Assembly: GCF_003226555.1 (NCBI RefSeq)
Contig: NZ_QKQS01000038.1
Coordinates: 124,001 to 188,000, forward strand
Source of the DNA: Rhodopseudomonas palustris
GTDB lineage: Bacteria; Pseudomonadota; Alphaproteobacteria; Rhizobiales; Xanthobacteraceae
Reading direction: 5' to 3'
Length of the DNA stretch: 64,000 nt
Below the pieces are notes generated by a model. That model did no database searches. It saw nothing but the letters and a program-made list of their open reading frames with translations, and was not told where the DNA came from. This document shows positions 52,338 through 61,344 of this stretch, in pieces; the first letter of the stretch is position 1; every line of letters starts with the position of its first letter. The position numbers were made by a program, and so were the translations under genes.

Positions 52338-52912
52338 GTCGGCTCCCGCACGACTGACGCGGCCTTGCCGCCTTTTTGCTTCTCCGGTGTCAGCTCCGGA
52401 TTACCCAGCGTCGCAGCTGACGTCTGGATCTCCCGCGCAATCACCGCGTCTCGCTTTCTGGCCTCGAATCCGTAGCAGGCCAACGCGACAACGCGAGGGA
52501 TCGGCCCCACCGACACGTAGTTCGCGATCTGCCTGCGGCTGCGGCCGAGCAACACCCCCGCCTCCTCCTGAGTCAGCTTGTGCCGAGCCAGGAACGCGAC
52601 GAAATCCTTCGGATTCATGGTCTCTTCTGCAAGAGCCTGCAACAGATCGGCCGTCATCTCCAGATCATCGCCATTCCAGGCGACCACGTCGCCGTCTTCA
52701 ACGAGATGAGCCGTCGAGAACAACGCTCCGTTGCCGCGAAGCGGTCTGAAGATCTTGTAGCTGTAGATCGCAGGGCTGAGATCGACTACATCCTCGCGCC
52801 CCGCTCGACGGCCTTCCGCCCAGACGATCCTGAGTGTGGCATCGGGCAACGGTTCGACCTTGGCGATCCGGGGCATGATCACGCCGCTGTCGACGACCTC
52901 ATTCGCGCTCAT
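52334..52912 (-). CDS. DUF2442-HTH protein, antitoxin-like partner
   Basis: The 192-residue product has a DUF2442-like N-terminal half (VEPLPDATLRIVWAEGRR, PLRGNGALFSTAHLVEDGDVVAWNGDDLEM, in parts) and a helix-turn-helix at about residues 113-140 (LTQEEAGVLLGRSRRQIANYVS). The start overlaps the upstream DUF4160 gene by 14 bases. DUF4160-DUF2442 pairs are recurrent and have been suggested as toxin-antitoxin modules; the HTH would allow self-repression. The function is inferred. Confidence 0.75.
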   Translation of the reverse strand: MSANEVVDSGVIMPRIAKVEPLPDATLRIVWAEGRRAGREDVVDLSPAIYSYKIFRPLRGNGALFSTAHLVEDGDVVAWNGDDLEMTADLLQALAEETMNPKDFVAFLARHKLTQEEAGVLLGRSRRQIANYVSVGPIPRVVALACYGFEARKRDAVIAREIQTSAATLGNPELTPEKQKGGKAASVVREPT

Positions 52913-53168
52913 TCAGCCGCCTCCGTTCCGCGATCAGCACGGCCTGGTTTTCGGCCCGCCTCGCCCACGTTCTCGCCTCCTCGAGATCACTTCTCGACGC
53001 CTGTCCGGCGATCACTTCGAGCGTGACGATATCGACCAGCGCCCTCGAATTGGGACCCCTCAGGTGAAAATGGGGCGGGTTGTGATCTCCGGCATACACA
53101 TAGATCTTGCAGTTGCTGAGGGATGCATTGAGGCTCTCAACAGCGACGCTCCTACAAATATGATGCAA
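52899..53168 (-). CDS. DUF4160 protein, toxin-like partner
   Basis: The 89-residue product has the DUF4160 hallmark DHNPPHFHLRG at about residues 28-38. It is the upstream gene of an overlapping pair with the DUF2442-HTH protein. The annotated start is a TTG at 53168; an AGGAG lies inside the first codons, so the true start may be a few codons later but no standard codon fits well. Confidence 0.72.
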   Translation of the reverse strand: MHHICRSVAVESLNASLSNCKIYVYAGDHNPPHFHLRGPNSRALVDIVTLEVIAGQASRSDLEEARTWARRAENQAVLIAERRRLNERE

Positions 53169-53238
53169 TCATTGCACAAAAACAAGGACGTGAAATTCCT
53201 GATTCAGAATGTTGGCCTGCGCTGCTTGGTATATTCGG

Positions 53239-53835
53239 TTACGGCAGTAGATCCTTCGGCACGTCGTCGAAGGTGTAGCGGCGCGGGCGGTTGCGGCGGA
53301 TGAAGCCGCCGATCTGCCAGCCGAACAGCAGCGCGAAGCCGGCCAGGAACAGCGCGCCCGACCATGACCCGACCGCCACCGCACGTGCCAGCAGCCCGGT
53401 GAGCGCTGCGGCGACCAGCGCGATCAGCACCAGAGCAGCGGTGTGGACCATCGGCGGCAGCCCCCCGATCAGTTCGGCTCGGCTGCCGGCGGCGCGCATC
53501 CGGCGGTGCAGTTCGAGCATGAACTCCCGATACGCTTGATCTTGCGGCGCCATCAACGCGACGGTCTGCCAGGTGGTCGACAAGATCCGCAGCCGCCCGC
53601 CGGAGACGTCTTCGATGTCGGCGCGGTAGCGGCGTGATTGCATCGACACCGGCCGGTAGCTCAGCCGCACCTTGGCGATGGTCGCATAAGGCCAAAGCCC
53701 GGCTTTCGGCCCGATCCGCCAGATCAGACCTGCCTCGCCGAGTTCGAATTGCTGTGCCGCACCGATCAGCGAGGCTTTGTAAGCGTAAGCCGCCCCGGCA
53801 TCGCCCTGCTCTTCTGGATCGGATCGTGAAGCCAA
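53239..53835 (-). CDS. Membrane protein of unknown function
   Basis: The product has about 198 residues from a TTG at 53835, favoured because AGAGAGG lies before it. The frame is open up to 53982, but a start there would leave 2 bases to the divergent neighbour. The N-terminal half is a soluble PH-like or DUF-type region (FELGEAGLIWRIGPKAGLWPYATIAKVRLSYRP, in parts, and VSGGRLRILSTTWQ). The C-terminal half has two hydrophobic segments (AALVLIALVAAALTGLLARAV, ALFLAGFALLFGWQIGGFI, each cut here). I recognise no named family. Confidence 0.6.
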   Translation of the reverse strand: MASRSDPEEQGDAGAAYAYKASLIGAAQQFELGEAGLIWRIGPKAGLWPYATIAKVRLSYRPVSMQSRRYRADIEDVSGGRLRILSTTWQTVALMAPQDQAYREFMLELHRRMRAAGSRAELIGGLPPMVHTAALVLIALVAAALTGLLARAVAVGSWSGALFLAGFALLFGWQIGGFIRRNRPRRYTFDDVPKDLLP

Positions 53836-53984
53836 GGTGAAAGCCCTCTCTGCCGGTCCGCCGTCATTGCCGGAACCCAAGCGGCGACGCAATGCGGCCT
53901 CGGCCCGCACGCCCCGGTTTGCCCGCATCAACTTGTCGTCGGGGATGCTGCTTTCTACAATCCGGCTTTCGCACGGACCCAACT

Positions 53985-54425
53985 ATGCCCGAAACCAGAG
54001 TCGCTCCCTATCCTCGCCACCTGATCCTGGGCGGCGCCCTGATGTCCGGCCTGTTGCTGGCGCTGGCGCTGCATATGCTCGGCCAACGCATCGGCCTCGA
54101 TCTCGGCGGCCTATGGCGCAACGATTCCGGCAACTTCATGCCGGCGAGCGCGGCGCTGGCGTGGTGGCTGGTTGCGACCGCCGGATTTAGCGGCGGTTAC
54201 TTCACGGCGCGGCTGATGAACCACGCCGTGGCCGGCCAGATTCCACCGCGGCTGCGTCAGTTTCTGATCGTGGTGATGGTGTTGGTGCTCGCCGCCGCCG
54301 GGCAAGCCGCCTCGGCGCCCTCCGCCGTACCGACCGCAGCCAGCGTGATCGCAGGTCTGGTGACCCTGCTGCTTGGCGCCGCGATGGCGTTCTGCGGCGC
54401 TTATTTCGCGTTGCGCAAAGTCTAA
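53985..54425 (+). CDS. Small integral membrane protein of unknown function
   Basis: The 146-residue product has about four hydrophobic segments (near residues 11-30, 50-72, 86-103 and 113-140). No motif was recognised. The start at 53985 gives a short cytoplasmic leader (MPETRVAPYPRH). A strong hairpin terminator at 54458-54491 follows. Confidence 0.6.
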   Translation: MPETRVAPYPRHLILGGALMSGLLLALALHMLGQRIGLDLGGLWRNDSGNFMPASAALAWWLVATAGFSGGYFTARLMNHAVAGQIPPRLRQFLIVVMVLVLAAAGQAASAPSAVPTAASVIAGLVTLLLGAAMAFCGAYFALRKV

Positions 54426-54457
54426 CCGCGGGCGGACTCACCACCCTGTTGAAAACA

Positions 54458-54491
54458 CCAAAGGCCGCGCGGACATCCGCGCGGCCTTTGG
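54458..54491. terminator. Bidirectional terminator
   Basis: Perfect 16-base arms (54458-54473 and 54476-54491) pair with only two bases between them, flanked by AAA and TTT. The hairpin lies between convergent genes and can end both transcripts. Confidence 0.8.
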
Positions 54492-54527
54492 CCTCATCAT
54501 CGCGTCACAAGATTGTCGCCAACCGGC

Positions 54528-55034
54528 TCACCCCGCCGCACGCAGGTTGATCTGGCTCTCGGCGAGCGTATTGAGCTTCTTGTCGGTCGCCTTCTCTTCG
54601 TCGAGCGTCTTCTGCAGCACCGCGGCGCAGTCATTTCTGCCGAGCAGCTTGGCCCATGAAACCAGGCTGCCGTAGCGGACGATTTCGTAGTGCTCCACCG
54701 CCTGAGCTGCATTGATCAGTGCGGCGTCGAGCACCTTCTTGTCATCGACTTCACCGGCGGTTTCATCGGCTTCCTCGATGATGCCGTCGATCGCCGGGCA
54801 ATCGACCGCCTTCGGCCGAACGCCGTGCATTTCGAACACCTGCTCCAGCCGCTTCACATGGCCCTTGGTTTCGTCGAGATGGCTCAGGAACCCCTGCTTC
54901 AGCATCGGATCCGAGGCCTTGTCGGCCATTTTCGGGATCGCCTTCAGGAGCTGTTTTTCGGCGTAGTAGATGTCCTGCAATTGGTGCACGAACAGGTCGT
55001 CCATCGTCTTGATGTCTTTGGTGAAAAGTCCCAT
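54528..55034 (-). CDS. YciE/YciF ferritin-like DUF892 stress protein
   Basis: The 168-residue product is the DUF892 ferritin-like four-helix protein (MDDLFVHQLQDIYYAEKQLLKAIPKM, in parts; HLDETKGHVKRLEQVFEM; VEHYEIVRYGSL) with Glu and His positions for a di-iron site. The family is induced by general stress. A sigma-EcfG-type promoter is seen upstream (55112-55136), consistent with that. Confidence 0.88.
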   Translation of the reverse strand: MGLFTKDIKTMDDLFVHQLQDIYYAEKQLLKAIPKMADKASDPMLKQGFLSHLDETKGHVKRLEQVFEMHGVRPKAVDCPAIDGIIEEADETAGEVDDKKVLDAALINAAQAVEHYEIVRYGSLVSWAKLLGRNDCAAVLQKTLDEEKATDKKLNTLAESQINLRAAG

Positions 55035-55443
55035 CGCGGTTCCTCTCTGGTTGGCCTGAGGCGAGTCGGAACGGCAATCCGTCCGGCGCCCTCCACGGCA
55101 TTCGAGGCGTTAACCAGCGGCGGCGATCGCCGTTCCGCGGTTCCGCGGGACGATCAGTCGCGATGGCGCAAAGAGCGCCAGCGCCCTATATCCAGCGGGC
55201 TCGGCCAGCACGGCGCCCCGGCAGGGAGCGGCCATGCAGCCACCGGTCGGCTCGTTTGCGCCACGTCAAGGGCGCCAGCCGCCGACCGTCTCATGGATGC
55301 GCGGTTCGCTCGCGACAGTACGGCGGATTGCACGACGGGCCCTTTATGCCCTAAGGAATTGCACGGATGAGTAAGTCGGACGCCGGTAGCAGGGTCGCGC
55401 TGCAGATGGCGTTCGTCGCGTTGCCGCCCCGCCGGGAGGACGA
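55035..55443. other. 409-base region between the YciF-like and YbhN-like genes
   Basis: No gene was seen. It separates divergent genes. The left part has the EcfG-like promoter for the YciF-like gene. The right part has a strong Shine-Dalgarno (GGGAGG) before the YbhN-like gene. No other structure stands out. Confidence 0.5.
55112..55136 (-). promoter_or_regulatory. EcfG-type general-stress promoter of the YciF-like gene
   Basis: On the minus strand GGAAC (55132-55136) is followed after 16 bases by GGTT (55112-55115). This fits the GGAAC-N16/17-(c)GTT pattern of the alphaproteobacterial general-stress sigma factor EcfG. A second GGAAC at 55140-55144 is too far from the GTT. The site ends 77 bases before the start. 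Confidence 0.55.
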
Positions 55444-56541
55444 ATGCATCGACTGCTGAGCGCGCTGGGGCGTGGCTTCAAGACGTATATCGGCTGGAAA
55501 CGTGTCGGTATCGTCGCCAGCATCCTGATTATCGGCTTCGCGATTTCGTCGCTGATCCGAACCCTCAAAGGGGTCGATCACACCGTCATTCTGACCGCGC
55601 TGACCGACAAGAGCCCCACCCAGATCGGGCTGGCGGCACTGTGCGTGGTCGGTGCGTTCTGCACCCTGACGTTCTACGATTTCTTCGCGCTGCGCACGAT
55701 CGGCAAGCTGCACGTGCCGTACCGCATCGCCGCAATGTCGGCGTTCACCTCCTACGTCATCGGCCACAATCTCGGCGCCACGGTCTTCACCGGCGGCGCG
55801 ATCCGGTTCCGGATCTATTCCGACTACGGCCTGTCGGCGATCGACGTCGCCAAGATCTGCTTCATCTCCGGTTTGACGTTCTGGCTCGGCAACCTGTTCG
55901 TGCTCGGCATCGGCATGATCTGGCATCCGGCCGCGGCCAGCGCGATGGATCTGCTGCCCGACGAGATCAACCGGCTGATCGGCGTCGCCTGTCTGGCCGG
56001 CATCGCCGCCTATTTCATCTGGCTGGCGACCGGCAAAAAACGCCGCGAGCTCGGCCAGAACGGCTGGAAGGTGGTGCTGCCATCGGCCAAGCTGACCCTG
56101 GTGCAGGTGCTGATCGGCGTGGTCGATCTCGGCTTCTGCGCCCTGGCGATGTACCTGCTGATGCCCTCCGAGCCGTATATCGACTACGTATCGCTGGCGG
56201 TGGTGTTCATCCTCGCCACCCTGCTCGGCTTTGCCAGCCACGCGCCAGGCAGCCTCGGCGTGTTCGACGCCGCGATGCTGGTGGCGCTGCCGATGTTCGC
56301 CCGCGAGGACGTGATCGCGACGCTGTTGATCTACCGCGTGCTGTACTTCCTGCTGCCGTTCGGGGTCGCAATCTCGATCATGGGCTTCCGCGAGATCTGG
56401 CTGAGCGTGATCAAGCCCTGGCGAGAGCGCCGCAACGGCTGCGCCGACGGCCACGCGGCCACCGCCGCAACGCCCACCCCTGCCGCAGCTCCGGTCCGGG
56501 CACCGGTCGGACAAGCCCTGCACCGTTCTCCGAAGCTCTGA
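55444..56541 (+). CDS. YbhN/LPG-synthase-TM-like membrane protein (UPF0104)
   Basis: The 365-residue product has about eight hydrophobic segments and the family's GHNLGATVFTGGAIRFRIYSDYGLS region (in parts) and ATLLGFASHAPGSLGVFDAAM. The family includes the membrane half of lysylphosphatidylglycerol synthase and YbhN-like putative lipid transporters. No aminoacyl-transfer domain is present. The ATG at 55444 follows GGGAGGA. A Pro/Ala-rich cytoplasmic tail ends the protein. Confidence 0.8.
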   Translation: MHRLLSALGRGFKTYIGWKRVGIVASILIIGFAISSLIRTLKGVDHTVILTALTDKSPTQIGLAALCVVGAFCTLTFYDFFALRTIGKLHVPYRIAAMSAFTSYVIGHNLGATVFTGGAIRFRIYSDYGLSAIDVAKICFISGLTFWLGNLFVLGIGMIWHPAAASAMDLLPDEINRLIGVACLAGIAAYFIWLATGKKRRELGQNGWKVVLPSAKLTLVQVLIGVVDLGFCALAMYLLMPSEPYIDYVSLAVVFILATLLGFASHAPGSLGVFDAAMLVALPMFAREDVIATLLIYRVLYFLLPFGVAISIMGFREIWLSVIKPWRERRNGCADGHAATAATPTPAAAPVRAPVGQALHRSPKL

Positions 56542-56631
56542 TCGCGAGATTCGTTCAACGCCGCGGCGGCCCCATATTTTGGCCTCAACCGCAGCGTCAA
56601 TGGCCGCGATCCTTGTTGACCGCGTGGTGAC

Positions 56632-58728
56632 ATGTCCCGTTTCCGCTTCCTGGCGTTGTTGTTGCTGCTGACCGGCGCGGCAGGCGCCTGGTCGGCCCCC
56701 GCTTTGGCTCAGTTCTCGCTGTTCGGCGGATCGAGCAGTCCCGAACCGGCTGCCCCCGCGACGCCCCCAACGGCAGCGCCCCCCACGACAGCGCCACCCG
56801 GCGCAGCGCCGGCGCCCACTGCGCCACCGGCAGCGGCCCCGCCGATTGCGGCGGTGCCGCTCACCGACGGCTCGATGCAGATCAGTTGGGAAGTGCGCAA
56901 CCGTTTCCGGCTGTTCCGGGAGGAGCGCGATTTCCGCGAGCAGGTCGAGGCGCTGAACGGACTGACCGTGCTGGCCTCGGAGGAGACGCTCGGCCGGCAA
57001 AGTGAAGGCCGCGGCTGGGCTCGCAATGCCGTCAACCGGCTGTGCATCGACCTCGCCGGCCGCGTCAACGAGCCTTGCACCCGCGACGGCGTCAAGGAGA
57101 GCTATCTGACACCGACCGAGCATCCGGTCACGGTGCGGCTGACCGGGGCGATCCCGGTCGGCGCGATCTGTGCCTGGACGTTCGACGACGGCGACGGCCC
57201 GCGCAACGCCACCCAGGATTGCGCCGAACCGATCAATTTCCGCGCCCGCTACGGCAAGCCGACGAGCGCCACCGTCGACGTCACCAGCGGCGCCGACGCG
57301 CCGCTGCGCGTCACCACTCAGATTCGGGTGCGCGATTTCTTCATCGCCGGCCTCGGCGACTCGATCGGCTCGGGCGAAGGCAACCCCGACCGCGCGATCG
57401 CTCTGTCGGACGAGGGCTTCTGCTTCAAATCCTATCTCGGCAGCGGCACCGGCCAGTTCTACCGGCCGAGCCGCGCCGGCTTCAAAGGCGGCCGCGCCTG
57501 CGAGGCGCCCGACACGCTGGCGAACTGGCAGCGCTATTCGGCGACCTGGTTCAACGCCGCCTGCCACCGCTCGCTGTACAGCTACCAGACCCGCACTGCG
57601 CTGGCGCTCGCGGTTCGTCATCCGCACATCGCCGTCACCTATCTGCCGCTGGCCTGCACCGGCGCCACCATCGCCGATGGGCTGTTCGGTTCGCAGCGCG
57701 CCCGCGAGTGCATCCGCACCAAATCCGGAACGACCTGCCCGGGCAGTGTCGACGGTCAGCTCGGCGAACTGCGCGCCGCGCTCGCCGCAGCGCATCGCCG
57801 CCAGCCGAACCGCAACCTCGACCTGGTTCTGCTGTCGATCGGCGCCAACGACATCAACTTCTCCGGTCTGGTCGCCGACGTTATCGTCGACTCTCCGACC
57901 GAGCGGGCGCTATTCCGCCGCTCCGGCGTGATCGGCTCAGTCGACGAGTCGCGCACCGCGCTGGCCCGCACCCTGCCGCGGGATTTTGCCCGGCTGCGCG
58001 AGGCGCTGAAGCCGATGGTCGAGGATCTGTCGCGGGTGGTCTATGTCGCCTATGCCAATCCGGCACTGGCGAGCCGCGGTACGCCATGCCCCGGCGGTCC
58101 GGCCGGTTTCGACATCCATCCCTCGTTCAACGCCGACCCGACCCGGCTCGGCGCCGTCAGCTCGTTCGTCGACAACGAATTTCTGCCGCGGCTGAAGGAT
58201 CTGGCGCAATGCGCCAACGGGGTGCTGTGCCGCGATCCGTCGGCCGACCGCATGACCTTCGTCGATTCCCATCAGCGGGTGTTCGCCGAGCACGGCTTCT
58301 GCGCCCGCGCCGCCACCGACCCGGAATTCGATCGCACCTGCTTCTCGCAGAGCGGCAACAGCTTCAACCCCGACATCGTCACCGCCGGCAGCTCACCAAT
58401 GACCTGCGGCGCCGGCGCCAGCAACTACCGCGCCTATCTGCCGCGCGCGCGCTGGATCCGCGACGCCAACGACAGCTACTTCGCGGCGATGACCTACCCG
58501 CAAGGCTTGGCCGCGGCGATCCAGCCGGCCGATATCCACGATGCGACGTGGGGCGTGGTGTCGGCGGTGTATGGCGGCGCGATCCATCCGACGGCCGAAG
58601 GCCATGCCGCGATGGCCGACGCCGCGTTGCCGGCAGTCGAATCCGTGCTGTCGTTGCAGCCCGGCGGCCCCGACGTCGAGAGCCTGCCGCTGCCGCCACC
58701 GCAGGCGCCAGTTCCGAGCGCGGACTGA
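56632..58728 (+). CDS. Exported SGNH/GDSL hydrolase-like protein
   Basis: The 698-residue product has a signal peptide (LALLLLLTGAAGAWSAPALA) and a Pro/Ala-rich linker (about residues 37-75). An SGNH hydrolase domain follows, with block I GLGDSIGSGEGNPD at about 242-255, block III GANDI near 404, and block V HPTAEGH near 649. The domain is long, with many cysteines (at least 12) that suggest disulfides in the periplasm. The family removes acyl groups from lipids, glycans or peptidoglycan. The substrate is unknown. Confidence 0.8.
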   Translation: MSRFRFLALLLLLTGAAGAWSAPALAQFSLFGGSSSPEPAAPATPPTAAPPTTAPPGAAPAPTAPPAAAPPIAAVPLTDGSMQISWEVRNRFRLFREERDFREQVEALNGLTVLASEETLGRQSEGRGWARNAVNRLCIDLAGRVNEPCTRDGVKESYLTPTEHPVTVRLTGAIPVGAICAWTFDDGDGPRNATQDCAEPINFRARYGKPTSATVDVTSGADAPLRVTTQIRVRDFFIAGLGDSIGSGEGNPDRAIALSDEGFCFKSYLGSGTGQFYRPSRAGFKGGRACEAPDTLANWQRYSATWFNAACHRSLYSYQTRTALALAVRHPHIAVTYLPLACTGATIADGLFGSQRARECIRTKSGTTCPGSVDGQLGELRAALAAAHRRQPNRNLDLVLLSIGANDINFSGLVADVIVDSPTERALFRRSGVIGSVDESRTALARTLPRDFARLREALKPMVEDLSRVVYVAYANPALASRGTPCPGGPAGFDIHPSFNADPTRLGAVSSFVDNEFLPRLKDLAQCANGVLCRDPSADRMTFVDSHQRVFAEHGFCARAATDPEFDRTCFSQSGNSFNPDIVTAGSSPMTCGAGASNYRAYLPRARWIRDANDSYFAAMTYPQGLAAAIQPADIHDATWGVVSAVYGGAIHPTAEGHAAMADAALPAVESVLSLQPGGPDVESLPLPPPQAPVPSAD

Positions 58729-58965
58729 GCATCCGCACGATCCTGGGTGACCGCATCGCAGAGTGGACACTGCGGCCACTCTCGTCTGCCGGACTCCCGC
58801 CACAAAACACAACCCTGACGATCAGTCTAAGAAGCTACCTCAACTGGAACGGCTCTATTAGGAGCCGGATACCGTCCTCCTTAGCGTGCGCACGACCGCG
58901 GGACTCGATCACCTCTGATTGATCCTGTCGCAATCAAGCACGAAGCAAACACGCTTGGGGACGGA

Positions 58966-61299
58966 ATGTTGAACGACCTGAATTCGCCGCGCGCGGCGGC
59001 ACTCCCTCTGGCCTGCGTATCGATCCTGCTGACGGCGCATGCAGCACAGGCGCAACAAGCAGGTCCGACCGCCGCCGCAACGGCACGCCCGGCCGTCACG
59101 GCAGCCGGCCCGTCGTCCTCCCCGAGTCAGGCCCTCCCGTCTGTCGTGGTCGACGCTCCGGTGCGGCGGCGCGCGGTCGCCCGGGCGCAACGAAGGCCCG
59201 CCGCCGCATCGCAGCCAGCCGCGCCGCGCGGGCGGACGACGCGCAACGATGCCGCCGCAGCGCCGGTCCCGTCGCTCGGCGCACAGCGGGCGGCCCAGCC
59301 GTCCAGCTACACGGGCGGCCAGGTCGCGCGCGGCGCGCAGCTCGGCCTGCTCGGCAACAAGGACTATATGGCGACGCCGTTCAGCCTCACCAGCTACACC
59401 GACCAGACCGTTCGCGATCAGCAGGCCACCAGCGTCGCCGAAGTGCTGACCAACAGCGACCCATCGGTTCGCGCCGCGATCGGCGCCGGCAACCGATACG
59501 ATGCGCTGACCATTCGCGGCTTCCGCGTCGACAACAGCGACTTCGCGCTGAACGGGCTGTTTGGCCTCGTTCCGAACTATCGCATCAACCCGGCGCCGAT
59601 CGCCCGCATCGAACTGCTCAAGGGCCCCGCCTCTTTCCTGTACGGGATGTCGCCGCGCGGCTCCATCGGCGGCACCGTCAACGTCGTGACCAAGCGGGCC
59701 GGCGACGATCCGCTGACCCGCTACACCGCCGGCTACATGTCCGATGCCCGCTTCACCAACAACATCGACGTCTCGCGCCGCTACGGCGACCAGAAACAGT
59801 GGGGCGTGCGCGCCAACGGCGCATTCGAAGGCGGTTGGCCGGCGATCGACGGACAGTCGATCCGTGACGGGGCCGGCTCGCTCGGCATCGACTATCGCAG
59901 TGAACGCTTCAGGTGGTCGGCCGACCTGATCTATCAGGATGATTGGCTCAAGTCCGGCACGCGCGGCTACGGCCCGGTGCCGGGAATCGCCGTGCCGGCG
60001 GCGCCCGATCCCAGGATCAACCTGTCCCAGCCGTTCGACTACTCACGTTCGCGGAGCGTCACCGGCCTCACGCGTGCCGAATACGATTTGACGCCCGACG
60101 TCACGGTGTTCGGCGCAGTCGGCGGGAACCTGTTCGGCTTCGACAAACGCGAGTCGCCGGGTCCGACGATTCTCAACTCGGCCGGCGATGCGCAGTCGAC
60201 CTCGACGTTTCAGACCGGCAAGTCCGACGCCGTCTCTGGAGAAGCCGGCGTGCGGTCGCGTCTCACCACCGGGCCGATCGACCATGAAGTGGTCATCAGC
60301 GGCTCTGCATTGACGCAGACCAATTGGCTCGGACAAACGCTGTACGGAAATTATCGCACCAACATCTACGCCCCGACCATGCTGACCGGGCCGGGCCGAC
60401 CGGCGTCTTATTTTCCGGAAAGCAAGGGCAGCACGCTCGAACTGCGGAGCATCGGGATGGCCGACACGCTGTCGATCCTGAACGGCGCCGTCCAACTGAC
60501 CGTCGGCGCCCGTCAGCAGCAGGTGATCTCGAACAGCTACGCCCCGATCACCGGCGTCACCACGACGGCTTACGATCAGAGCGCGACATCGCCGTCGCTG
60601 GCTCTGGTGATTCGGCCGCTGCAGTATCTGTCGCTGTATGCCAGCTATATCGAAGGCCTGTCGGCGGGGCCCACCGCGCCGTCCGGGGCGGCGAACCCCA
60701 ATCAGGTGTTCGCACCGTTCAAGAGCAAGCAATACGAGGTCGGCACCAAGCTCGACTTCGGACGGTTCGGCGCCACCCTGGCGGCGTTCCAGATCAGTCA
60801 GCCGAGCGGCGTGCTCGATCCGGTCACCAAGATCTTCAGCCTCGACGGCGAGCAGAGGAACCGCGGCATCGAGCTGATGACCTTCGGCGAGATCGCGAGC
60901 GGAGTCCGCATTCTCGGCGGCGTCACATGGCTTGACGCCCGGCTCACCCAGACGGCGGGACATCTCAACGACGGCAATCACGCCATCGCGGCGCCCGACC
61001 TGCAAGGCAATCTCGGCGTCGAATGGGATACGCCGTTCGTACCCGGTCTCACCGCAACCGCGCGCGCGGTGTATACCAGCAAGGCCTATGTCAGCGCCGA
61101 CAATCTGCAGGACGTGCCGAGCTGGACGACGTTCGATATCGGCGCGCGCTATTTCACCAAGCTGGGCGGGCGGCCGACCACCTTCCGGGCCAGCGTGACC
61201 AACATCGCCGACAAGCGTTATTGGACCGCCAACCCGTCCGGCTACCTCATCCTCGGCATGCCACGCACGTTGTGGCTGTCGATGACGGTGGATTTCTGA
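58966..61299 (+). CDS. TonB-dependent siderophore receptor
   Basis: The 777-residue product has a signal peptide, a long Ala/Arg/Pro-rich disordered stretch (about residues 30-115), the plug domain (SVAEVLTNSDPSVRAAIG, LTIRGFRVDNSDFALNGLFG, RIELLKGPASFLYGMSPRGSIGGTVNVVTKRA, in parts), and a beta barrel ending in a C-terminal aromatic residue (LSMTVDF). The plug pattern is of the ferrichrome/ferrioxamine receptor type. The long disordered N-terminus is unusual. No transport or biosynthesis gene is adjacent. I saw no clear iron-regulator box in the 237-base upstream gap. Confidence 0.9.
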   Translation: MLNDLNSPRAAALPLACVSILLTAHAAQAQQAGPTAAATARPAVTAAGPSSSPSQALPSVVVDAPVRRRAVARAQRRPAAASQPAAPRGRTTRNDAAAAPVPSLGAQRAAQPSSYTGGQVARGAQLGLLGNKDYMATPFSLTSYTDQTVRDQQATSVAEVLTNSDPSVRAAIGAGNRYDALTIRGFRVDNSDFALNGLFGLVPNYRINPAPIARIELLKGPASFLYGMSPRGSIGGTVNVVTKRAGDDPLTRYTAGYMSDARFTNNIDVSRRYGDQKQWGVRANGAFEGGWPAIDGQSIRDGAGSLGIDYRSERFRWSADLIYQDDWLKSGTRGYGPVPGIAVPAAPDPRINLSQPFDYSRSRSVTGLTRAEYDLTPDVTVFGAVGGNLFGFDKRESPGPTILNSAGDAQSTSTFQTGKSDAVSGEAGVRSRLTTGPIDHEVVISGSALTQTNWLGQTLYGNYRTNIYAPTMLTGPGRPASYFPESKGSTLELRSIGMADTLSILNGAVQLTVGARQQQVISNSYAPITGVTTTAYDQSATSPSLALVIRPLQYLSLYASYIEGLSAGPTAPSGAANPNQVFAPFKSKQYEVGTKLDFGRFGATLAAFQISQPSGVLDPVTKIFSLDGEQRNRGIELMTFGEIASGVRILGGVTWLDARLTQTAGHLNDGNHAIAAPDLQGNLGVEWDTPFVPGLTATARAVYTSKAYVSADNLQDVPSWTTFDIGARYFTKLGGRPTTFRASVTNIADKRYWTANPSGYLILGMPRTLWLSMTVDF

Positions 61300-61301
61300 G
61301 T

Positions 61302-61331
61302 GCGGCGGCCATCTCGATACGTGGCCGCCGC
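61302..61331. terminator. Hairpin between convergent receptor and DUF2147 genes
   Basis: Arms GCGGCGGCCA and TGGCCGCCGC pair perfectly around a 10-base loop, 2 bases after the receptor stop. No T-run follows on either side. Confidence 0.55.
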
Positions 61332-61344
61332 TGATCGGGCAGTC

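Noticed and set aside
58729-58965. Iron-responsive box before the TonB-dependent receptor
   Set aside because: A TCTAAGAAGC stretch was considered, but no convincing palindrome of a Fur or Irr type was seen.
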